From positions 1 through 34,432 of the forward strand of contig WBZZ01006250.1 in NCBI GenBank assembly GCA_019918135.1: 34,432 nucleotides of DNA, written 5' to 3'. A program made the position numbers and the translations under genes. This document shows, one piece after another, positions 1-9,718 of this stretch; the first letter of the stretch is position 1, and every line of letters begins with the position of its first letter. This DNA comes from Paulinella micropora. Taxonomy: Eukaryota > Cercozoa > Imbricatea > Euglyphida > Paulinellidae. The notes beneath the pieces are model-generated. The model saw only the letters and a list, made by a program, of their open reading frames with translations. It did no database searches and was not told the origin of the DNA.

Positions 1-19
1 GGGAAGTAATAATCCCACG

Positions 20-3000
20 CTAGGCGTAGATGCGCATCCACCGCGTATTGAACGTATGGATCGGTCGAAAGGAGGCATTTGATAAACACCGTGAAAGTTC
101 GCAGGTAGTACCGGGTGGAGAACTGGTGAAGGCCGAATCCTCCCCTCCTCCTATGGGGCCGTAAAGCACCGCGTTTGGAATCTCCTGGGGAGACAGCTGA
201 AGAGTCTCCCGGATATGGTCCCGAAAAGCTGTGTCTAGGTCCCGAAGCAACTTCTGGGGGAAGGGGGTCCACCCGAAGGAAAAATCTAGGATGCTGGTGA
301 GGAGACACGTGAGGGCTTTCCTTTTCCTTGCAAGCGAGAGGTCGAGGCTGTGTATCAACCGGGCAGTAGCCACGAACCTTGAAATCGCGTAGTCTCTTTG
401 GATCTGCGGGTTATTGTTGCCGTCGGTGTGGAGCCCCAGGGACCGAAAGACTTCAATTGCCGAACGGTTTCTAATCACGGTGGGGGGGCACGTCGAGTCC
501 CGGCCGGGTGCAGTGAGAGAAATCGGGACAGCGTAGACACCTTTGCCCTCTTCACTAACCAGGCAGATGACAGAGCATTTTTCCGCCGCACAGATCTGGC
601 GTGCGGCCCTAAGTTGCGTATAAAGAAGTGAGAAGCCCTTTTGTGCCTCGGGAATGTAGAGCTCCGGTGGACCATCCCCTCCTAGGGCTGCCCAGTTATC
701 GTCCGCAAATTTGTGATCTGCAGTCAACGGGGGCCTCAGGGGGTAGACGGAGGTGTTCTGGGAGCGGTCGCTGCTAGTGCCATCGTAGAACCGGTATCCT
801 GCTGGCATAAATTGCTGGGCAGGGCACAAGCGGGTAAGGTATTCGTCGAGAACCCCGTATGTGCCCGGGCTGAGCGATCCACCTTGAGGGATCCCTCGGG
901 AGCGGTGAATTTCGTCCGGCAAAACAGCAGACTTCCCTGTAGAGTCCGGGACCTTGAGCTTGAGCGGGGAGTCTTTGAACCGATGGCGGAGGAAAGCAAA
1001 CAGCTCGGGGAACTCCCCCTCCTGAGCCACCACATGGGAGTACGCTTCGCAGATGTAAGTGAGCTCCGCGCGGTCAAACGCCTTGCGGATGTCAGTGGAG
1101 AAGATGATAAGCGTCTTTTTCTTACCTGTAATCTTGGGGGCTGCCCGTAAATCGGCCAACATCAACCGCAGCACCATGTTCCATTCATCGCACCCACTCA
1201 CAGTTGTTGTGTTGGCTTTAGAAGTCTTCCGGATGCACCCTGTGTGGAGCTTGAAGGACTCAACCCGAAAAGTGACGAGTTTTTCGTAGAGGTTGAGGAT
1301 CGCGTTCGAAACCGTGATGCCCCGCCAGTCGGATACATTTGCGCCTGTCCCAGTCCCCTTCCAAATCTGGCTGAGAATCCCCGGCTTCCAGTCCTTTGGT
1401 AATCTCTTCTCCTTCCAGCAATGGGAGAAGAAAGATCCTAATTGGATCTTCGCGTCTTGCGAGAGGAGCTTGAAGATGTCGGGGGGTATACCATCGTCTC
1501 CCGGAGCAGGACCCTTTTTGGCCTGAATTGCATGCTCGATTTCACCCAACGAGAGCGGCCGACGAGCCAGATCGAGCGCCTGCTCTCGAGAGAGCGGGGG
1601 GGGGAGGCACTTGAAGATATTGACGAATTGCTTGACCCGGTCCCCAGGAATATGAGACTCTTGGAACGGCCCTACAAGGAGAAGCCGTCCGTTGGAGTCT
1701 CGGGGCGGGGCCGAGCGCAGCCTCTCCCACTCCCGAATCCTCTGTAGCCGGGTCACTCTTCTTAGGACCGCCCACTTGGCGAGGCGGTCTGCACACTCAT
1801 TTAGACGGAAGGTCCACTCAAAACTGCGTTCTTGGTGGGACTTGACCCAGTGGAAAGAGATCGGAGCAGTCTGCACGTGAAAGCGAAAGATGGCATCCCA
1901 TAGGGGGGGCTTCGACCGCGTCTTGAACAGTTCGTGGGCCTCCCCTTCCAGATTCGCGTCCGATAGGGCCCGGTAGTCGGTGTAGACATGGACTCGCCGG
2001 GGCCTCCAGGCCATCTCCCGGATGAATTGGAGGCCCCCTGCCATAACTGCCAACACTTCCTGTTCACCACTAGAGGCTGGATTGTCCGCGTTGCCGTAGA
2101 TGGCGATAATATCGCGATTGTAGAATAGGAAAGCCCCGAAGCCCGCAGCGTTGCCATGTTCGGGAAAGCAGGATCCATCGGTAACGAGGATAGCGTCCCA
2201 TGGTGACAGGGAGCCTGGAGACAGCTCGTCAGGTCGATCGAGGCGCGGCGCAAGGCGAGCAACAGGGAACCGTTGTTGGAATTCGTCAGGGAGCGAGCTG
2301 AGGCGCAGAGCAAACGCGTTGGATTGGAGTCGGATGATCAGGCCCCGGGTGTCCTCTCCGTTAGGAAGGTGGATACCCAGGTACTCCCCTGCTTCAGCTT
2401 CCAGGAACTCCATAAGCTTGGGAACCAAGTCAACGGGAGGGGCTGTATACACATCCTGAAGGGGAAGGTTGGCAGTATCCCATCTCTTAAGCTCATCTGA
2501 ATTACGGTTCGGTCTCCGTTCGTTGTCATCCTCCGGCGGGAACTGCACTGTGTACTGGCGAAGGGACGGTGCCTTGTGGGCATTCATGAGGGACCTCATC
2601 CCTTCCACCCCCGCCTGAAGGGCTACCTCGGCAGATGACTGGATGACAGATTCCGTCTCACTGGGGAGAAGGGAAAGGGGGGCAGGATCCACATTACCTC
2701 GGAACACCAGATTGGTGAAATGCCCCTTGTCGATAACCTCCCCCGGTCTGAGGATCGGCGCACGGAGCCTGTCGCTTCCGAGAAGGAGCTCTCTCTGGTT
2801 ATATTTGGAGTCCTCTGGGGGGGTCCATAGTGTAGCTCCAGGCCCCATCACTTGGTGAAGTCGGCGCTCCTCGTCTGCCAGGTCGGAGACACGTGTGCGG
2901 TAGAGGTCTGCATAGTGCTCCCGGAGAGCTTCGGGCGGGGGGGACTCCATGGCTGAGTCCGCTTGGACACGGAGGAGGAATTTGTGCTGATTACGGTCAA

Positions 3001-3607
3001 AGGCTTGGTTGTGGCGAAACCTATCCGGTCTCTTAGACTCCCTCTTGACGCGCTTGATGTCCTCGAGTCGAGAGTTAATCTTGCGTCTGGCCTTGGCAAG
3101 GACCTTCAGAGCGTCGGGCAGGAGACGTGATAACTCCAGCGGGTCATCCGACGACGTCTCATCCAGGATGTGCCCCACCAGATCCCCTTCCATTCGAAGC
3201 GTACGGCAAATGCTCATCCAGAGCCTGGATAAATGGGATCCGGGGTCCCTCGGAACCTGTCTCTGGAGGCCCCTCGTGATGGATTGCAGGGCAGTTAGCA
3301 TGCGGGGTACCTTCGTTATCTTCCGCCTGGACTTAGGGGGTCTGGGCTGCCGCCTGCTCAATGGTGGAGGAGGCGGCTGAGCGTCCTGAATGACACTTGG
3401 CAGAGCAAGGCTAGGGACAGCCGGGGGAGCAGCGTCGTTCTCTATAGGTGCGGCAGCAACTGCGGCTTGGATGGCCTGCTTCAACGAAGCCTGGGGGGGC
3501 TGGGCCGTCCGCATGCTCTCTTCCATACACTGCTGGAAACTATCCCGCTGAGCTTGCGTCCACCTCTTGGGCTCCACTAGAGGCAGCGGGGGAGACCCGG
3601 AGACCAC
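20..3607 (-). CDS. RNase H plus reverse transcriptase ORF (ORF6)
   Basis: Residues are numbered from the GTG at 3607; the first ATG is codon 27, at 3529. A basic N-terminal region (about 90-330) precedes an RNase H domain (about 470-615) with all four acidic residues visible: D477 (TDGS), E517, D544 (YTDY) and D607 (ECADRLA), plus WVKSH ending at H591. The reverse transcriptase follows (about 690-1080): KKGPAPGDDGIP, STDIRKAFDRA with D839, RGIPQGGSLSP, and FADD with D969/D970 in place of YADD. Motif spacing is that of LINE-type enzymes. RNase H upstream of RT is unusual, since in most LINEs it is downstream. The upstream frame is open beyond 3607 and overlaps ORF5 in the -1 frame, so this may be read as an ORF5 extension. 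The stop at 20-22 is probably false: after GPIGGG near 141-150 the sensible thumb-domain reading moves to the -1 frame and runs off the edge. Confidence 0.9.
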   Translation of the reverse strand: MVSGSPPLPLVEPKRWTQAQRDSFQQCMEESMRTAQPPQASLKQAIQAAVAAAPIENDAAPPAVPSLALPSVIQDAQPPPPPLSRRQPRPPKSRRKITKVPRMLTALQSITRGLQRQVPRDPGSHLSRLWMSICRTLRMEGDLVGHILDETSSDDPLELSRLLPDALKVLAKARRKINSRLEDIKRVKRESKRPDRFRHNQAFDRNQHKFLLRVQADSAMESPPPEALREHYADLYRTRVSDLADEERRLHQVMGPGATLWTPPEDSKYNQRELLLGSDRLRAPILRPGEVIDKGHFTNLVFRGNVDPAPLSLLPSETESVIQSSAEVALQAGVEGMRSLMNAHKAPSLRQYTVQFPPEDDNERRPNRNSDELKRWDTANLPLQDVYTAPPVDLVPKLMEFLEAEAGEYLGIHLPNGEDTRGLIIRLQSNAFALRLSSLPDEFQQRFPVARLAPRLDRPDELSPGSLSPWDAILVTDGSCFPEHGNAAGFGAFLFYNRDIIAIYGNADNPASSGEQEVLAVMAGGLQFIREMAWRPRRVHVYTDYRALSDANLEGEAHELFKTRSKPPLWDAIFRFHVQTAPISFHWVKSHQERSFEWTFRLNECADRLAKWAVLRRVTRLQRIREWERLRSAPPRDSNGRLLLVGPFQESHIPGDRVKQFVNIFKCLPPPLSREQALDLARRPLSLGEIEHAIQAKKGPAPGDDGIPPDIFKLLSQDAKIQLGSFFSHCWKEKRLPKDWKPGILSQIWKGTGTGANVSDWRGITVSNAILNLYEKLVTFRVESFKLHTGCIRKTSKANTTTVSGCDEWNMVLRLMLADLRAAPKITGKKKTLIIFSTDIRKAFDRAELTYICEAYSHVVAQEGEFPELFAFLRHRFKDSPLKLKVPDSTGKSAVLPDEIHRSRGIPQGGSLSPGTYGVLDEYLTRLCPAQQFMPAGYRFYDGTSSDRSQNTSVYPLRPPLTADHKFADDNWAALGGDGPPELYIPEAQKGFSLLYTQLRAARQICAAEKCSVICLVSEEGKGVYAVPISLTAPGRDSTCPPTVIRNRSAIEVFRSLGLHTDGNNNPQIQRDYAISRFVATARLIHSLDLSLARKRKALTCLLTSILDFSFGWTPFPQKLLRDLDTAFRDHIRETLQLSPQEIPNAVLYGPIGGGEDSAFTSSPPGTTCELSRCLSNASFRPIHTFNTRWMRIYA

Positions 3608-6393
3608 CGGGGCGACAATTCCATCAGGCCGGGCTTCCCTTCCCTCCGGACTCCGGGAAGAGGGGAGGGGGGGGCTGGGCTGTCGGCTAGAGAAGGGGGG
3701 GGGAGAGCAGACTCGATGATTTCTTCTACAGAGGAGGGGAGGGGCGGTGGACCCGGGAAACGATCGAAGCTGCCAGGCGGGGAGGAGGGGGGAGAGTCAA
3801 CCGGGGCGTCGAGCGAGAGGAATTGACGCTCTAGCCGATCCCGGGCGATGTCTACTCGGGCCTGAATCCAGCGCTGCAGGGGGGGGGCCTCCAGGCGGTG
3901 AGACGCGATAGATTGAACAAGCCGCTCTTCCCTACTGAGGTGCGACAATGCAGTGATGGCGTCCTCCTCGTCCTCACTATCTCCCTCTGGCAACCCTTGC
4001 TCCTCCGGAGGATCCATCTGAGGGTCACTTTCCTGAGGACTCCAAAGGATGAGGCCGACAACGATCCAGGCCGAGGCCTTTGCGAGGATCCAGTCGGGTC
4101 GAAAAAACTCCTCAGGGCCAAAAGGCGCTTCCGGGATGGAAAGCTCCAGGAGACCATCCCTGGCCCCGACATCAATAAAGAGCATTGTGAGCTGCAGGAT
4201 CGTTCTGAGGCGTTTGTAGCGAACAGCGGGCAGGGAGATGCCGAGAGGGCCGATGAACCGAGGCGCGTGGTCCCACGCCGGAGTCTCAGACCTGAAGTTG
4301 GCTGTGTGGTGGAGCAGGATGCGTCCCTTGATATCCTGTGCCCGAACAATGAGGACCCGCGGGCGGCGTCGCTGGACATAGCGAAGAACCCGTGGGGAGG
4401 AGAGTGCATGCCAGGAGGTGAGGAGCATGAGACTCCCGTCCTGGACAATGGATTCCAACGCCTTGGTGGTCCTGTCTGCCAATGGATTCCTGGATCGAAG
4501 GTGAAGCTGAGCTCCGAAGGAGGGAGATAGGAGAAACATCTGGCTTAACCATTGGTTGAGAGCTCCTTGGGAGAGCCGTGGCGCAGTGGGGGGGACCACC
4601 TTTTGTGGTGGAAAAGCCAGAAGTGGTTCTCGTACGTGCGAGGTGAGCGACAGGACATTGGTGCCATGGAAGCGCTCCAGATTGTATCTGAGCGTCGCAA
4701 AGGCAAGAGAGGCCTGCGCGCCTCCCCGAAGCCCGTCCCGAGACTGCTTGAAATCGCTAAACCACTTGGCGGACGGCTGGGGAAGGTGCTCCCGCATGCC
4801 TTGTTTGTAGACCCTGTAGACAGTAGAGAACCCCAGGGGGGCGGAGGAGGGCACTGGGCTACGGGGGAGGAGGTGCCGTTCAATGGACATGCCTTGCCCC
4901 AGCAGGGAGAACGCCCGAGAGTTGAAGGAGGCTGCATTGGTGGAATGCTCATCCTTCTTATCCGCTGCCATCTTCCGCAGGTTCCTAATAATCTTGCGTA
5001 GGCGCTGACGGAAATGTCGATTAGTCTTTGAGGCTGAGCTCAGTCCCAAGGCTGGGCGCTGGGCTGCGGAAAACGGGTGAAGAACCGCGACGGGGTCAGG
5101 AAGGGAGGAGACTGTCCGCTTGAACAGAAGTTGCACTCCATACGAAGCAATCACCCTGCATGCAGTCAGGTTATGGAGGACCGAAACGGAGTCGTCGTCA
5201 CACTTCACCCACTCCCCTGAACTGTTGCGGTCCAGGAGGAACGCGTGGGGAAGTTGCCGCGAGCGTGCGTTGCCTTCCATCTGAATGCAAATAACGCTTT
5301 GGAGAGAGTAGGAGGCCGGCTGCCCGTCTTGCGTCCACCGGTGGTCAAGAACGAGCGAGGGCAGGACAGAGATGTTGTGGTGCGCGGATCGAAGGGACCG
5401 TAGGTTCTGGAGTCCCAGCGGCCGATGAATGTCGAGGAGAAGACATTCTGCATGTGTCTGCAGCGTCCGAGTAGTCGCCCCTTGCCTGCCTCCGCAGTGG
5501 GCACAGCGGAAAGACTCAGAAGGACCACCAAGCAGCCATCTGTCCACGAGCTCAGAGAGGGGGAACGGGGAGCGGTCGCCGGCCAGGAGAGACAGGGAGA
5601 GAGGAAGAGCCCACGTGGAGGAAAGAGAGGTAGTGGAGCATCCCTGGCACGATGAAGTCGAAACCACGTGAGGGAGCCACGATTCCATAGACACTCCCCT
5701 CGGGAGGAAAGAGGGCCCGGCGTCCCGGAGCAACAACAGTAGGCCCCGAGCTGCCAGTCCGGTGTCGCCGCCGTCATGAAGGTCCGGACTGGGGAGGGTG
5801 CTGCGGAGAACAACCGGGTAGCGGAACCAGGCACAGGAGATGGGCTGGAATTCTTGCGAGGAGCTCTTCACCTGGGGGCGAAGCTCAGCCATCGTATTAA
5901 TGATAGCGCTGATGGCCGTCATCTGAGGTCCGATCATGGACCTGGGTGGGCGTGCCGAGGCCCAGTTCCGTAGGAAAGCGGGAAGCTTGGGAAAGGATGA
6001 GAGGAGTTGGACCGCGCTTATTAAGAAACAGTACCGGTTATCCGGGTTCTTAATACCTCTGTAGGGAAGAGGAGGCGACTCCGCAGGAGCTTTACGGGGA
6101 CATGCAGGACGACCTTTACCTTTCGTTATAATTCCGACCCCGGAGTACTCCCCCTGAGCTTTATTAGACAGCGCATTACTCTGGCTGGGGTCCGTGCTTG
6201 AGGTCAGAGTAGGCGGAGTACCGGAGGTCTCCTTCGCAAACGTCCGTCGGGGTCGAAGACCAGCGGCTTCTATCTCGTAGAAGTCTGCCATCTTGTCTTC
6301 CTGATCCTTAAGGGAAGCCTGCATCTGGCGAGTGAGCTGACTTTCCTGTCGGATTGCGCGGATATCATCAGGGCTGAAGAAGATTCCTCCCAT
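3577..6393 (-). CDS. USP-type (C19) deubiquitinase-like ORF (ORF5)
   Basis: The ATG at 6393 gives 938 aa. The frame is open further upstream without an ATG. The N-terminal half matches the ubiquitin-specific protease layout: a Cys box at about 113-140 (GIKNPDNRYCFLISAVQLL, candidate nucleophile C122), two zinc-type pairs (CQGC at 249-252 and CAHC at 297-300), and a His box at about 361-426 with H383 (LPHAF), W395 and D399-D401 before a final LLFKR strand. USPs cleave ubiquitin from proteins; a role in protecting or maturing retroelement proteins is inference. The last 500 residues are unrecognised, ending in an acidic and Pro-rich tail. The stop at 3577 lies inside the start of the RT ORF, in the -1 frame relation. 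A run of eight C on the coding strand (3667-3674) sits just before the overlap, so ORF5 and ORF6 may be one product. Confidence 0.72.
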   Translation of the reverse strand: MGGIFFSPDDIRAIRQESQLTRQMQASLKDQEDKMADFYEIEAAGLRPRRTFAKETSGTPPTLTSSTDPSQSNALSNKAQGEYSGVGIITKGKGRPACPRKAPAESPPLPYRGIKNPDNRYCFLISAVQLLSSFPKLPAFLRNWASARPPRSMIGPQMTAISAIINTMAELRPQVKSSSQEFQPISCAWFRYPVVLRSTLPSPDLHDGGDTGLAARGLLLLLRDAGPSFLPRGVSMESWLPHVVSTSSCQGCSTTSLSSTWALPLSLSLLAGDRSPFPLSELVDRWLLGGPSESFRCAHCGGRQGATTRTLQTHAECLLLDIHRPLGLQNLRSLRSAHHNISVLPSLVLDHRWTQDGQPASYSLQSVICIQMEGNARSRQLPHAFLLDRNSSGEWVKCDDDSVSVLHNLTACRVIASYGVQLLFKRTVSSLPDPVAVLHPFSAAQRPALGLSSASKTNRHFRQRLRKIIRNLRKMAADKKDEHSTNAASFNSRAFSLLGQGMSIERHLLPRSPVPSSAPLGFSTVYRVYKQGMREHLPQPSAKWFSDFKQSRDGLRGGAQASLAFATLRYNLERFHGTNVLSLTSHVREPLLAFPPQKVVPPTAPRLSQGALNQWLSQMFLLSPSFGAQLHLRSRNPLADRTTKALESIVQDGSLMLLTSWHALSSPRVLRYVQRRRPRVLIVRAQDIKGRILLHHTANFRSETPAWDHAPRFIGPLGISLPAVRYKRLRTILQLTMLFIDVGARDGLLELSIPEAPFGPEEFFRPDWILAKASAWIVVGLILWSPQESDPQMDPPEEQGLPEGDSEDEEDAITALSHLSREERLVQSIASHRLEAPPLQRWIQARVDIARDRLERQFLSLDAPVDSPPSSPPGSFDRFPGPPPLPSSVEEIIESALPPPSLADSPAPPSPLPGVRREGKPGLMELSPRWSPGLPRCL

Positions 6394-6527
6394 GGTGCTT
6401 CTCGAAGCAGGCCGTGTGGATCCCCGCACTTGAGAAGGGGGGTGGTGCACTACGATTGTACCCGGTGGGACCGATAAAGGAGGGGGGGTCCCGCGAGGGG
6501 GGGGGGGGGGTCCTGTACATCGGCTGC

Positions 6528-8072
6528 TTAAGCAGGTCGGCTTGTGCGCAGCCTGGCTTCCTTCTGCTTCGCAGCCACACAGCCCTGCCTGCCGCCTGTG
6601 ATCGCCAAGGGTCCGGAGCTGGCCTGTCGGTCATGGCCTTTTGTGTTTGTGCTGGCCGATGGGACATCGAGTGACGGAGTCGGCGTGGCCGCTTTGACCT
6701 TGAAAGGAGACACAACGGTGGTCGATCCGTCTTCGACAGGCGTGGCTTGGGTTTCGGGATGCAGACTGAGGGGGGGCGGTGCCTGCAGCCGGGGTAGAGG
6801 GGGGGCAGGACGTCGTCCAGAATCAGCAGGGCCAGCAGCGGCGGGGGGCAACGTAGAGCTGGTGGGGTTTGGTCGTTTACGTTTACGTTGCAGGCGTCGG
6901 CGGGCGTACTCGTACTGCTTCCGATTGCGACGGTTTGGCAGCAGGGCGGCCTGGGAGTTCCACACCCCCTGTCGGAGAATGGTCGAGCTAGGCAGGAGAC
7001 CTAGCAGTGTAAGCCACCCCTCCTTGTACGCTCGCTCGAGATCCTGCTGGCGGACCGCAGGGAGGGAGTCCCACGCATCTCCGGATCTGGCGTGGCTGAT
7101 AATGCTACGGAGGGCATCTAAGCGGAGGGGGCAATCGGGGGAAACTCGGTGTATCCAGTCCGGATTTGAGCTGTACTTGTTGCAGATGCTTGCCCCTATC
7201 TCGCGGACGAGGGCAGGTCCCAGGTGACAGCTGGAGGACAGAAAGGAGGGTAGGTCAACCATGGCCATCAGGTCGCCTCGTGGGATCATCTTTTGAAGGG
7301 CCAACTGAGGCGCCGGTGGTGCCTCGGGGACTGGAACGCTGTTGGGAGTTGATGAGCTCGTTGGGAGGGCGGGTGACTCGGGGGGAGCCCCAGTGGGCCG
7401 CGGGGCGGCCAACGGAGATGGCTGAGGAGACCGCTGGGGTGGAGATGGTGCCGGGGCCGTATACGAAGGGGGGGCGGGGGTAGGTTCCAACGGGGCGGAG
7501 AGAGTGGAGGATGTAGAGGAGGAGGATGAGGAGGATCGGGTACGCTTGATGAGGCTGCCACGGTGGCGTGCGTTTCCAGCAGAGGGGGATGGATGGCGCC
7601 CACCACGAGGGGGGCTGGGGGAGATTCTCGCTCGCCGTGATCGAGAAGGGGCTTGCTCCCGGGGTCGGGGTCGGGATCCAGCCCGAAAACTGCATCCATC
7701 GTACGGGCGACGACGTGGCGACCGCGACCTCCGTCCGGGCCGCTCCCTCCGAGATCTTCCCCGGGGGGAGCACGACCGGGAACGTCGTCCCCGCCCCCCT
7801 TCTCTGGGAAGGAGAGGTGGGTCACTGCTTCGTGATCGAGACCTTCTTCCCCTTCGGGGGGGCGAACGTGAGACCCCAGGGGGGGGGCTCTGACCCCTCC
7901 CGGGCCGCCCCTGAGTCCTTGTGGGGGAATGTGCGCGCAGATTATCCACTCCACCTCGGCACCGGCCCTCCTTCTCGGGGCAGGGCCGGTGGGTTCCGCG
8001 TCCACGCTGAAAACGGCCGACTTCCGTCGAGCGGGGCGCGGGGGATGTTTGACGTGAACCTCGGGGATCCAT
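6528..8072 (-). CDS. RS/SR-rich basic ORF (ORF4)
   Basis: The ATG at 8072 gives 514 aa. The first 180 residues are dominated by Arg-Ser and Arg-Pro dipeptides (RRGRRSRSRSS, RRSRSPRRR), followed by a Ser run and a Pro-rich linker. The middle part (about 265-390) is ordinary folded-looking sequence, and a basic patch with RLQRKRKRP follows near 400. RS domains are typical of splicing and RNA-binding proteins, so RNA binding or nuclear targeting is a fair inference for a retroelement ORF; no RRM or zinc knuckle is visible. The open reading continues upstream of 8072 with more RS dipeptides, up to a C7 run (8170-8176) where the ORF3 frame stops. ORF3 and ORF4 are therefore probably one coding sequence divided by an indel. 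A 14-base C run (6497-6510 on the minus strand) separates ORF4 from ORF5. Confidence 0.65.
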   Translation of the reverse strand: MDPRGSRQTSPAPRSTEVGRFQRGRGTHRPCPEKEGRCRGGVDNLRAHSPTRTQGRPGRGQSPPPGVSRSPPRRGRRSRSRSSDPPLLPREGGRGRRSRSCSPRGRSRRERPGRRSRSPRRRPYDGCSFRAGSRPRPREQAPSRSRRARISPSPPRGGRHPSPSAGNARHRGSLIKRTRSSSSSSSTSSTLSAPLEPTPAPPSYTAPAPSPPQRSPQPSPLAAPRPTGAPPESPALPTSSSTPNSVPVPEAPPAPQLALQKMIPRGDLMAMVDLPSFLSSSCHLGPALVREIGASICNKYSSNPDWIHRVSPDCPLRLDALRSIISHARSGDAWDSLPAVRQQDLERAYKEGWLTLLGLLPSSTILRQGVWNSQAALLPNRRNRKQYEYARRRLQRKRKRPNPTSSTLPPAAAGPADSGRRPAPPLPRLQAPPPLSLHPETQATPVEDGSTTVVSPFKVKAATPTPSLDVPSASTNTKGHDRQASSGPLAITGGRQGCVAAKQKEARLRTSRPA

Positions 8073-8164
8073 GCTCACGGATGAGATAGATCGGGGAGCT
8101 CTGGTACGAGACGTCGTCTGGGAGGGTTCGTTATCCTGCGGACGGCGCGACCTAGAACGGCTCC

Positions 8165-9718
8165 TCAGTGGGGGGGAACGGGCGCCAGGCGTGGAGATGC
8201 TACCCCGAGGAGGAAGTGGGCGGGGGCGTGCTGTCTGGACACCCTCCTGGCGTTTCTTGGTACCCGGCTGGGGCTGCGCAGTGACCCCGGGGGGGAACTG
8301 AGGGGGGGGGGGGGGGGCTCCCGACTGGTCGACTGTATTGCGTCGTTTCGCAGCCTAGGGGAAGTAGCGCCGTACTTGAGGACCGGTGGAGCAGGAGGGC
8401 GAGGAGTGGGCGGCTGAGGGGAGGGCCCAGGGGTCCGCTCACTCGATTCCATGGGTCCTCCTTCCGCGTTGTCGACCCTCTGGCTCGAAGCAAGGGAAGG
8501 AACCGGGCCAAGGGAAGAGGAGGGGGGAACCGATGCAGTTACCACAGCGATGGGGGTTGAGGGGGCCGAGAACGCACAGCTACGCTCTGACGGACTTGCT
8601 AAGGCCTCGGGGGCGGGACGAAGGATCTCCGGAGAGGAAGCAGTCTCCGGGCCCACATGGGGCGAAGAGGGAGGGACAGTATGAGACGCGAGAGGCGGTG
8701 CGGGAGGAGGACAGTCAGTGGCCGCATGCCCAGTGAGCCGTGACGCAGAGACACCGGACGGGAATCCCCCTCTGCTGGGACCCCCATCCGAGGATGGATC
8801 GACAACATCGGGTGCGGAGGGGGCTGGAAAAGCCTGGCTCTGATCTGCGTTCTCCTGAGCGTTAAGTGACCCTTCGAGACCATGGGGTGGTAGGGCCCCG
8901 GTGGGCTCGAGCCTGTCCCTGTGTTTCCCGTCAGCAGTGGGGGACGGGATTTGGACAGATGGCGCTGTGTTCGGTGAGGAAGTCGCGGAGGGGGGGGGTC
9001 CTGCAGCCATGCGCACGGGACGCTCCGTTGATGGGCTGGGTGCCTTAATGGAGGTAGGGTACTTGTACGTCGACGGGGTACCAGGCGTGGGGGAAGGAGA
9101 AAGCGGCCGAGAGGGGGTAGGGGGGGAGGCATAAGGTGGAGGAAGAGGTGGTAATTCGGGGCCCGCTGAGCCAGGGAGAGGTGAGCCAATCCCAGCAGGG
9201 GTGGGCTCTATATCGCAAGGAGAGTCTCCTGACGCTGGAGCCACCGTTGTGGGACCCGAGGGCGGCGGGGGGGCTGGGCTCCCCTCCAGCTCCCCTCCCT
9301 CTCCATCGGTGATACTTAGCTCCATCTGCTCCATCTGCTCCGCCTCCGTCATGATGTCACGGTCTGATACGGGCGCCACCTTCTCGGCTGAGGTGAGAGC
9401 ATCCCATGCCGCATCCAGATTCTCGTCCCAGACCGTATTCACCCTCGGGCGAAGGGTCGGAGTGGCGGCGGCTGTGTCTCCCGTCTCTTGTGGCGCTTCT
9501 GCCGCTGATGGCGTGCGCTGCTCACCCACCAGTTCTCTGCTGGGCTCCGTTGTCCCTGCCCGGGACATCCCGACCGGAATTTCGTCGCGGGGGACGGGGA
9601 GGGTCCTTCGTATCCCGAGGTGGTCTGGCAGTGACTCCATGTGCGCAGGCAGTTCCATCTCCGTCGATGTTAGGGGGGGGGGAAAGGTCCTGCAGGGAAG
9701 CGCGGGCCTTGGCCTCAC
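8165..9718 (-). CDS. Pro/Ser-rich ORF, probably a continuation of ORF2 (ORF3)
   Basis: 517 aa counted from a GTG at 9718; the first ATG is at 9658. The protein is low-complexity, rich in Pro, Ser and Ala, with one more ordered acidic stretch at about 90-145 (WDENLDAAWDALTSAEK and EQMEQMELS). No enzyme domain is visible. The 5' part overlaps the last 197 bases of the Ulp1 ORF in another frame, and both frames cross a run of ten C (9673-9682). Downstream of that run the ORF3 frame reads more like protein than the tail of ORF2, so a shift at the run joining ORF2 to ORF3 is likely. The 3' end is a stop just after a seven-C run. It contains a 16-base C run (8302-8317) read as polyproline. Function unknown; probably a flexible linker region. 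Confidence 0.55.
   Translation of the reverse strand: MRPRPALPCRTFPPPLTSTEMELPAHMESLPDHLGIRRTLPVPRDEIPVGMSRAGTTEPSRELVGEQRTPSAAEAPQETGDTAAATPTLRPRVNTVWDENLDAAWDALTSAEKVAPVSDRDIMTEAEQMEQMELSITDGEGGELEGSPAPPPPSGPTTVAPASGDSPCDIEPTPAGIGSPLPGSAGPELPPLPPPYASPPTPSRPLSPSPTPGTPSTYKYPTSIKAPSPSTERPVRMAAGPPPSATSSPNTAPSVQIPSPTADGKHRDRLEPTGALPPHGLEGSLNAQENADQSQAFPAPSAPDVVDPSSDGGPSRGGFPSGVSASRLTGHAATDCPPPAPPLASHTVPPSSPHVGPETASSPEILRPAPEALASPSERSCAFSAPSTPIAVVTASVPPSSSLGPVPSLASSQRVDNAEGGPMESSERTPGPSPQPPTPRPPAPPVLKYGATSPRLRNDAIQSTSREPPPPPLSSPPGSLRSPSRVPRNARRVSRQHAPAHFLLGVASPRLAPVPPH

Noticed and set aside
713..1150. Plus-strand ORF opposite the reverse transcriptase
   Set aside because: Antisense shadow of a well-supported domain; GC-rich DNA gives long open antisense frames.
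7286..8005. 239-codon minus-strand ORF overlapping the RS-rich ORF
   Set aside because: Alternative frame of a GC-rich repetitive region, Pro/His-rich without any domain. The RS frame is the one that continues coherently upstream.
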